From assembly GCF_026340565.1 (NCBI RefSeq), contig NZ_JAPEPB010000001.1:7910001-7974000 (forward strand): a stretch of DNA of 64,000 nt. Reading direction: 5' to 3'. Position 1 is the stretch's first letter, and each line of letters opens with the position of its first letter. The position numbers were made by a program, and so were the translations under genes. Below are positions 60,101 through 64,000 of this stretch, in pieces. Below the pieces are notes generated by a model that saw nothing but the letters and a program-made list of their open reading frames with translations, ran no database searches and was not told the DNA's origin. This stretch comes from Kitasatospora sp. NBC_01287 (GTDB lineage: Bacteria > Actinomycetota > Actinomycetes > Streptomycetales > Streptomycetaceae).

Positions 60101-60433
60101 GTGCTGCGGATCGAGGATCTGGGCCTCCTTGGGGTTGACCCCGAAGAATCCCGCGTCGAACCGGTCGACGCCGTCGATGACCGCGCCGGCCTTGACGTAG
60201 TCCGGGTCCGCCAGGGTCCGGCGCGGCACACCGGCCGCGAGCAGCTCCTCGTCGGTGAACCGGGTGATGCCCGAGCGGCCGGCCCTGATGGTGGCCCACA
60301 GCTCGGCCACGTCCCCGGCCCCCGGGAACCGGCCCGCCATCCCGACCAGTGCGATGTCCGTGTCAGCGATGTCCGTGCCGGAGACCTCGTCGACGATGGG
60401 CCCGGTGATGGGCCCGGTGGCGTGCTCAGTCAC
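51173..60433 (-). CDS. Type I PKS, two modules: KS-(dead AT)-KR-ACP-KS-AT-KR-ACP
   Basis: A 3086-residue PKS with GTG start overlapping the upstream PKS stop by eight bases. Module 1: KS with Cys in SACSTS (about 195); AT in which the nucleophile motif GHSxG reads GHGVG (about 630), the N-terminal G-Q-like loop is GSGALHP and the segment with the second His is deleted; KR (about 1060-1265) with GGLGGGG, FSSTSALLG and YAAAN; ACP with Ser in FFDLSGNSLL (about 1357). Module 2: KS with Cys in TFCSTS (about 1626); AT with GVGEQY, GYSLGEY (about 2123) and SHAFHS; KR (about 2680-2870) with GGLGGLG and YCAGN; ACP Ser in GGTSLL (about 3014). No DH, ER or TE. Both modules should leave beta-hydroxyls. 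Confidence 0.93.
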   Translation of the reverse strand: MTEHATGPITGPIVDEVSGTDIADTDIALVGMAGRFPGAGDVAELWATIRAGRSGITRFTDEELLAAGVPRRTLADPDYVKAGAVIDGVDRFDAGFFGVNPKEAQILDPQHRLFLEHSWHALEDAGCDPARFDGAVGVFGGCAWSTYLTNNLDPAGAAREVGPMALALANEKDTLATRVAHLLGLSGPAFTVQSACSTSLVAVCVAASSLANLECDLALAGGVSIAVPQRVGYLYQRGGIAPPDGECRAFDASGLGAPLGSGVGVVALRRLRDALADGDRVYAVLRGWAINNDAGRKVGFTAPGVEGQAAVIAEALAAAGLAPADIDYVEAHGTGTALGDAAELAALQRVFRGEALRIGSIKTNIGHLDRAAGVTGLIKAALALHHGELPPTRNLTEPNPQLAAGDAGLTVVTEPTPWQRGARPRRAGVSAFGIGGTNAHVVIEEAPPRVRPAATTHRPELLLWSARSSAAADGATAALAGHLERSGDELADVAHTLRTGRAAFRHRRMLVADSPAAAVVLLREGAACARVAPGTDRPVAFLLAGSGALHPAAAAELAASEPVFRAGLDGCRTLQHGLPGADPLRPSTGGDAADGLPDHEASADLAAFAVDYALAQLVRSWGIEPSALIGHGVGEYVAACLSGVLPLKDALALLAHRAHLARQTDPTPRAELTAWVAANTTPRAPGIPCLSGATGQPITGAQATDPGYWAERLCAPAPAGTTRAPVDDEAVLLVIGPADSPRTPDHAAPDHTAPDHASEVVALLPGADDPRPAGVAAAEAAGRLWLAGAGLDLAGYQPGRQADRPLHRVGLPGYPFQRERYWIDPPSAADPEPVEAVETVEAVEAVEPAACPVAGAGHVALLAQTWHAAEDTGPDAPPATRYVIVPDAGGVGQALADLLRRTGGAEVTVAPGGEGLTELARTGGATVVHLAALDSSGAEDDGAPAVAAVSRALAAAAGDGTGAVRVLVVTRGGQATAGSERVRAAQAAVAALPVVADQEYLNLRSRGVDLDPGYGVLDSAQALAAELDRTDGAVLVAHRAGRRLLPGYEPVPAPVAPVAAVRTGGSYLITGGLGGGGLLVAEHLARRGAARLVLTGRGALPEDPAHPRHAALARLRAAGAEVLTPRVDVTDPVAMRELFTGERIDGVVHAAADSGPDTFAPLSATDEAAAARHFGAKVGGARVLASVLDALPAGRAPHWCVLFSSTSALLGGVTFGGYAAANAALTALARGRDPLGTRWLAAAWDTWPGTLERLGGRIGASMAAHAMSEEQALAAFDQVLAAGLPAVVVAAGGLADRLPAPRGAAGPATAAGAARRFPRPDLPQPYAPPLTATERGLAEVWSSVLGVEPVGTRDNFFDLSGNSLLALQMLALVKERFGVAIPTVSLFEMPTVHALAARLDRPGAAAAPAPVPTPVPTPVPTPVPTPVLAPVLTAPPMRLPAPTPAAPVAVADADLDRHIAVVGMAGRFPGAGDVGRFWRNLCDGVESISFFSPEELIAAGVDPLTVHDPSYVPARPVLDEIAGFDAAFFGLSPRMAALTDPQQRLFLEVCWEALEQSGYARPEHRGRVGVFGGSNLSTYLLGMMDRFAGDQDVSMYELVMGNDKDALTTTVSYLFDLRGPSVAVQTFCSTSLVAVHTAVRSLRAGDCEMALAGGVSVRVPDRIGHLHTPGGMESPDGHVRAFDAGARGSMFGDGATVVVLKRLGDALRDGDHIWSVIRGSALNNDGALKVGYTAPSVVGQAAVIADAMADARVAATDIGYVEAHGTGTELGDPIEVAALTRAFGPTGRDQYCPIGSVKTNVGHLDRAAGTAGLIKTSLVLREGLIPPTLHFTSPNPQIDFAHSPFYVNAELTPWPASPRRPRIAGLNSLGMGGTNVHVVVQEPPRRPEPPAGDARTARRYQLLPVSARGAQALEEAVRQLGEHLRERPGTRLADAAYTLQVGRRTFEHRSVTVAADLAGAVATLTGAVGAAPPAGRVEAVQGRPVAFLFTGVGEQYPGMVGELHRREPVFRAELDACLAKLAELTADLDGLDGLDGLDGADNMAGPAGLRDLLTGERGGGPDLAALLGRATAADGGAGSGADGRADALQRTEIVQPLLFAVDYALAATLLRWGVRPSMMLGYSLGEYVAACLSGVLSLDDALALVVHRARLIATAEPGAMAAVQLPAARLSERFGLEARGLDIAAVNGPETVVVAGPGAALDALAAELRAAGIACRPLRTSHAFHSRMLAPLAGELTDWISRNIRLGAPTLPYLSNVTGAPVDAELVRDPAYWAQHMCSPVQFERAAAALLADEQLAVVEIGPGQSLGALLRGAGCPPRRWPMITATLPGAGDPRPDDAVLTECLARLWLLGVDVDWTAHHGRDQHAAVQPAAVEPDQRRDGVVLDTGAAPGRIPLPTYPFQRQRYWIERTERTAAGAPGASTGAGAAELPAGPGGALEQFDRIPLLPEERWIHLPAWRQAAAGPAEERTPSSWLVFAADGAADRVLAALREAIAPSGVPLTVVRPGEGYRRTEDGCTIRPGNPQDAAALLRVLRAEGLRLDRVVHLWTLGEEPGSTATTLALGLHTLTALARAAGELGLEDWSLDIVTTGAQRVLHDGEARPDAATLIGPALVVPMEYASVGARLIDVDPDPVAAEVAAELLRPASERKVALRAGRRWVCGYDVVPPAAPERTAAVLREGGVYLITGGLGGLGLAMAERLARDCGARLVLFGRQGLPPRERWAAIAAGTERAEERIRARVTRVLEIVEAGGQVEIVVGDVADAGDLRRAVELALERFGALHGVLHTAGVPGTGLMQFKQPGDADLVLAPKIAGTLAIAEALRTGEADEIAPDFLVLFSSITSVTGGGPGQVDYCAGNAYLDAYAARHSAPGRRVLSVAWGEWTWNAWDEGLAGYEESIRSFFREHRARFGIGFEPGWRTLLRAIASGESHVVVSTQDLPAVVEIAGRFTVDAVTSAANPSAGAGAGADRHPRPELLTPYQEPSGSTQEAIAEAWCASLRLERVGVVDNFFELGGTSLLSINLLAALRRAFPDAQLPPHIIHEAPTVAALAKIVDEAGPREEQDTGARGELRRSGVRAAAARRRRP

Positions 60434-63400
60434 GGTGTCCTCGCTTCTGGGTTCCGGAGGTCTGGGTGCCGGCGGCCGGGGAGGCGGACGTCCGGGTGCC
60501 GCCCGCCCGGCGGCGCCGTTCGCCCCGGGTGGCGCCGGCGGCCAGCACGGTCGCGTCCTGCGGGCGCGCCCCGTCGGGCTCCGCGAGCGCCGCGCTGAAG
60601 GCCGCGACGGTGGGGTGGGCGAAGAGCACCGCGGGGGCGATCCGCTGGTCGAGCAGGCGCTCGATGGCGGTCACCATGGCCATACCGACCAGGGAGGTGC
60701 CGCCGAGGTCGAAGAACGGGTCGTGCACGCCCACCCGGTCGATGCCCAGGAAGTCGCCCCAGACCTCGGCGACGGTGGTCTCCAGCGAGGAGCGCGGCGC
60801 CGCGTAGTCGGTGCGCAGCGGCGGCCGGGGGAAGCGGGTCGAGCCGCTCGCACCGGCGGCCGCGTCGACCAGCTCCTCCAGGTCGGTGATCCCGCTCCAC
60901 TCGCGCACGGCCTGCGGCAGCGGCTGGCGCGGCGCCACCACGCTGCCGCTCACCCCACCGCCGCCGCCCGCCGTGCCGCCGACGAGCCGCTCCAGCAGCG
61001 CGCAGCCGTCCTCGTCGGTGAAGCCGTACCGCTTGCGGTAGTCGAGCTGCTCGGCGAAGACGGTGCCGGTCAGCTCGGTCTGCCAGTCGTCGTGCTGCCA
61101 CTGGCCCCAGGCGACGCTGATCACCTGGGTGTCGGGGGCGGCGGCGGCCAGCGCCGTGCCGTAGGCGTCGAGCACGCTGTTGGCCGCGCAGTAGTCACCC
61201 TCGCCGATCCCGCCCAGGACGGTGGCGATGGAGGAGTAGAGCACCAGCAGCTTCGGCCGCAGTTCGGCCGGCGTGTCCGGGCCGACCAGTTCGGCCAGCG
61301 GCCCCATCGCCAGCACCTTCGGCGCGAGCACCCGGGCCGCCCCGGCGGCCGTCTGCCGCCCCGCGAGGCCGCCGCCCGCCACGCCGGCGCAGTGCACCAC
61401 CCCGTGCAGCGCGCCGAAGTGGCGCCGCGCCTGGTGCAGGGCGGCGCGCAGCTCGTCCGGCACTCCGGCGTCCGCGGTGAGCAGCAGCACCGTCGCCCCG
61501 GCGGCCTCCAGCCGCGCCACGTCGCGCAGGCTGCGCGCGGCGCGCTCGTCGGCCGCCGTGCGCCCGTCCGGCGGGCCCCCGTCCGCCGGGCGCCCGTCCC
61601 GCGCGGCGCTCAGGTCGGTGCGGCCGACCAGGGCCAGGCGGCGCACGCCGCGGCGCACCAGGTGCTCGGCCAGCGCCATGCCCAGGCCGCGGGTGCCGCC
61701 GGTGATCAGGTAGGCGCCGTCGGGGTTCCAGGCGGTCGTGCCGCTCCCGCCGTCGTTCCCGCCGTCGTTTCCGCCGCCGGGCGCAGAGGCGGGCGCGGGG
61801 GCGAGTTCCGCCCAGCCCTTCAGCAGGCGGCGCCCGCCCCGCCAGGCGATCAGCGCGGGTTCGGCCGCCGGATCGTCGTAGCTCCAGGGGCCGCGCCGTA
61901 GCTCGGCGGCCAGCGTGTCGGCCCACTCCCGCGCCCCGGCCCCCGGGTGCAGGTCGACGCCGCGCCAGCGCAGCCCGGGGTGCTCGGCGCGCACTCCGAG
62001 TGCCAGGCCGTGCACCAGCGCGCTCTCGGGCGCCGTCGCGTCGCCGCCGAGCACCTCGGCCGCACCGGCGGTGACGGTGAGCAGCCGCACCCCGTGCTCG
62101 GCGGCCACCGCGCCGAGCGCCTGGACGGTCAGCAGCAGCGTGTCGAAGCCCAGCCGCACGGCGGCCCGCAGCTCCGCGTCGGTGGCGAACGGCGCCCGGC
62201 GGCTCGCCCGCCCCAGGCTCCACAGGTGCACCACCTGCACGGGGCCCGCGGGCGCCCCGCCGAGGGCGGCGAAGACCTCGCGGTAGTGCTCGGGCAAGGC
62301 CGGGTCGATCACGAACCGATCGCCCTCGCGGCGCGGCCCGTCGCCCGCGAGCACCTCAAGCACCCGCGCGCCCGCCGCCCGCGCGAGGTCGGCCAGGCGG
62401 CTGCCGGCCCCCTCGTCGCCGCCGAGCACCACCAGCGTGCCGGTGAGCCCGGGGGCGTCGGCCGGCAGCCGGGTGAGGTCGTGCCGCCAGGCGGGTGCGT
62501 AGCCGAGGCCCTCGGCGGGCACCTGCGCGGCCCCGCTGCCGCTCCCGCTGCCGCTGCGGGCTGCCTCGCGGCGCTGCTGCTGCCGCTGCTGCCGGGGCTC
62601 GCGCTGCGGCCAGAACCGGGTCCGCTGGAACGGGTAGGCCGGCAGCTGGGTCAGCCGGGCGTCGGCGCGGCGCAGCGCGGACCAGTCGAGGGCGACGCCG
62701 AGCTCCCACAGCCGGCCGCAGCTCTCCAGCAGGGCGGTGTTCTCCTCGGGCCGGTCCTGCGCGGGCCACGGCGCGGGCAGCGTGCCGAGCACGGCCGGCC
62801 GCGCGTCGCCGGTGGTGTTCTGCCGCACCAGCCCGCCGAGCACCTGGCCCGGCCCCAGTTCGAGGTAGGCGTCGATGCCGTCCGCCTGGCAGTGGCGCAC
62901 GCTCTGCGCGAAGCGCACCGGCAGGCACAGGTGCTCGGCCCAGTAGCGCGGGTCGGTGGCCTGCTCGTCCGTCAGCAGGGTGCCGGTGGCGTTCGAGACG
63001 ATGCCGGTCCGGGGCGCCTGCCGGGGTACCGCGGCGACCAGCGCGGCGAGCTCGTCGCGCGCGGGCCGCAGCAGCGTCGAGTGGAAGGGGTGCGCCGAGC
63101 GCAGTTCACGGGCGGCGAGGCCGGCGGCGGCCAACCGCGCCGCCACCGCCGAGATCTCCGCCGGAGCACCGCTGAGCACCGTCATCCCCGGGCCGTTGAG
63201 GGCCGCCACGTCCACCTGGGCGGGGCAGCCGGCCAGCGCGGCCCGCAGCCGCTCCTCGCCGGCGGCGACGGCGAGCATCCGGCCGGCCGGCGCGGCCTCG
63301 ATCAGCCGGGCCCGCCCGATCACCAGCCCGAGCGCGTCCGGCAGGGTGAAGACGCCGGCCAGGCAGGCCGCGACGTACTCGCCCAGGCTGTAGCCGACCA

Positions 63401-64000
63401 GCAGGTCCGGGGTGATGCCGCGGTGGGCGAGCAGCCCGGCCAGCGCGTACTGGACGGTGAAGAGGAACGGGTGGGCGGTCTCGGCGTGCTCCAGCGGGTC
63501 GTCGCCCGGCGCGGGGGAGCCGTCGGCGCGGCCGAAGAAGCCCGGCGCGGCGCCCTGGGCCGTGGGCGGGTCGGCGAAGAGCGCCGGGCGCAGGTCGACG
63601 CCGCAGCGCTCGGCCGCCAGCGCCACGCACTCGTCCACCGCCGCCGCGAATACCGGCTCCGCGCGGTACAGCGCGCGGCCCAGGCCCCGGTACTGGTCGC
63701 CGACACCGGGCAGCAGGAAGGCCACCCGGGGCCGTTCCGGCAGCCGCCGGCCACCGGCCGCGCCGCTCGCCCCGACGCCCGCCGCGTCGAGGGCAGCCCC
63801 GGCCGCGGTGAGCCTGGCCACCGCGTCGGCGGTGTCGGTGGCGACCACCGCGCGGCGCCAGGCGTGCTCCGCGCGCCCGGTCCGCAGGGTGTGGGCCACG
63901 TCCGCGAGGTCCGCCGGCCCGATCGCCGCGGCCAGCCGGGAGAGTTGGGCGCCCAGCGCGGCGGGGCCGGCGGCGGAGACCGGCAGCAGCTCGGGCACGG
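60426..64000 (-). CDS. Type I PKS, 3' part: (KS)-AT-KR-ACP, start outside window
   Basis: An open frame enters at the window edge in the KS-AT linker and runs about 1190 residues. The AT (about 95-430) is intact: FLLPGVGDQYRG, GYSLGEYVAAC (about 201) and AHPFHS. The KR (about 765-960) has GGTRGLG, YSSIATVLGG and YCAANSVLDAY. The ACP has Ser in FFDLGGTSLVGMAM (about 1097), followed by a basic Arg/Thr/Ser tail that may act as docking region for the next protein, encoded immediately downstream. It lacks DH and ER. By gene order it acts just before the two-module PKS. Confidence 0.9.
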   Translation of the reverse strand, partial: VPELLPVSAAGPAALGAQLSRLAAAIGPADLADVAHTLRTGRAEHAWRRAVVATDTADAVARLTAAGAALDAAGVGASGAAGGRRLPERPRVAFLLPGVGDQYRGLGRALYRAEPVFAAAVDECVALAAERCGVDLRPALFADPPTAQGAAPGFFGRADGSPAPGDDPLEHAETAHPFLFTVQYALAGLLAHRGITPDLLVGYSLGEYVAACLAGVFTLPDALGLVIGRARLIEAAPAGRMLAVAAGEERLRAALAGCPAQVDVAALNGPGMTVLSGAPAEISAVAARLAAAGLAARELRSAHPFHSTLLRPARDELAALVAAVPRQAPRTGIVSNATGTLLTDEQATDPRYWAEHLCLPVRFAQSVRHCQADGIDAYLELGPGQVLGGLVRQNTTGDARPAVLGTLPAPWPAQDRPEENTALLESCGRLWELGVALDWSALRRADARLTQLPAYPFQRTRFWPQREPRQQRQQQRREAARSGSGSGSGAAQVPAEGLGYAPAWRHDLTRLPADAPGLTGTLVVLGGDEGAGSRLADLARAAGARVLEVLAGDGPRREGDRFVIDPALPEHYREVFAALGGAPAGPVQVVHLWSLGRASRRAPFATDAELRAAVRLGFDTLLLTVQALGAVAAEHGVRLLTVTAGAAEVLGGDATAPESALVHGLALGVRAEHPGLRWRGVDLHPGAGAREWADTLAAELRRGPWSYDDPAAEPALIAWRGGRRLLKGWAELAPAPASAPGGGNDGGNDGGSGTTAWNPDGAYLITGGTRGLGMALAEHLVRRGVRRLALVGRTDLSAARDGRPADGGPPDGRTAADERAARSLRDVARLEAAGATVLLLTADAGVPDELRAALHQARRHFGALHGVVHCAGVAGGGLAGRQTAAGAARVLAPKVLAMGPLAELVGPDTPAELRPKLLVLYSSIATVLGGIGEGDYCAANSVLDAYGTALAAAAPDTQVISVAWGQWQHDDWQTELTGTVFAEQLDYRKRYGFTDEDGCALLERLVGGTAGGGGGVSGSVVAPRQPLPQAVREWSGITDLEELVDAAAGASGSTRFPRPPLRTDYAAPRSSLETTVAEVWGDFLGIDRVGVHDPFFDLGGTSLVGMAMVTAIERLLDQRIAPAVLFAHPTVAAFSAALAEPDGARPQDATVLAAGATRGERRRRAGGTRTSASPAAGTQTSGTQKRGHRD

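Noticed and set aside
1..64000. tRNA, rRNA or riboswitch genes
   Set aside because: No cloverleaf with a TTC-type T-loop, no rRNA-like sequence and no recognisable riboswitch core was noticed by eye; a covariance-model search would be needed to exclude small RNAs.

Overview
The window is high-GC actinomycete DNA, most likely Streptomyces or a close relative. The supporting signs are GTG and TTG starts, XRE/DUF397 pairs, NarL-type two-component systems paired with ABC transporters, and a large polyketide/amino-acyl biosynthetic cluster with densely overlapping genes. All assignments come from reading translations; no database search was run.

Left part (1-18.1 kb), accessory and housekeeping: a cut membrane sensor protein, a small membrane protein, a response regulator/histidine kinase pair beside an ABC-2 exporter, a ComB-like phosphatase, a histidine phosphatase, an anti-sigma-like ATPase, an XRE/DUF397 pair, a second kinase/regulator pair beside a MacB/FtsX-type exporter, an orphan DUF397 gene, a TetR/hydrolase operon with a clear palindromic operator, and an F420-type LLM oxidoreductase. 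Debris is mixed in: an NRPS condensation-domain remnant, a tyrosine-recombinase remnant, and a 128-bp direct repeat (888-1015 and 6826-6953) bracketing about 6 kb.

Middle part (18.1-41.9 kb), the unusual core of a biosynthetic cluster. A minus-strand block holds an Sfp-type phosphopantetheinyl transferase, an acyl-CoA dehydrogenase (ACAD) and a half-ACAD. Diverging from it is a long plus-strand operon (21119-36702): a stand-alone condensation-domain protein, a BtrJ-like ATP-grasp ligase, a BtrK-like PLP decarboxylase, an ACP, three free KASIII-like proteins, a fourth KASIII fused to an adenylation domain, two shorter Cys-less thiolase-fold relatives, two ACADs plus a half-ACAD, and an AcpS-type transferase. 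By analogy with butirosin the first enzymes should make a carrier-bound amino acid (Glu to GABA is the precedent), which the KASIII and ACAD proteins could extend, exchange or oxidise. A TrmB/LuxR-type regulator, a second ACP with an AMP ligase, and an ABC-2 exporter follow.

Right part (42.1-64 kb): an AT-less PKS module (KS, degenerate KR, ACP), a frameshifted SDR gene, a type II thioesterase, an FkbH/ACAD/ACP/3-hydroxyacyl dehydrogenase set with no O-methyltransferase in view (suggesting hydroxymalonyl-ACP), a two-module PKS (first AT dead, second intact), and the 3' part of a further KS-AT-KR-ACP protein that runs off the window. All modules reduce at most to the hydroxyl stage, so a short amino-polyol-like chain is the simplest prediction. 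Short tandem repeats have expanded throughout the cluster, in intergenic gaps and in linkers. I do not recognise the exact cluster or product.
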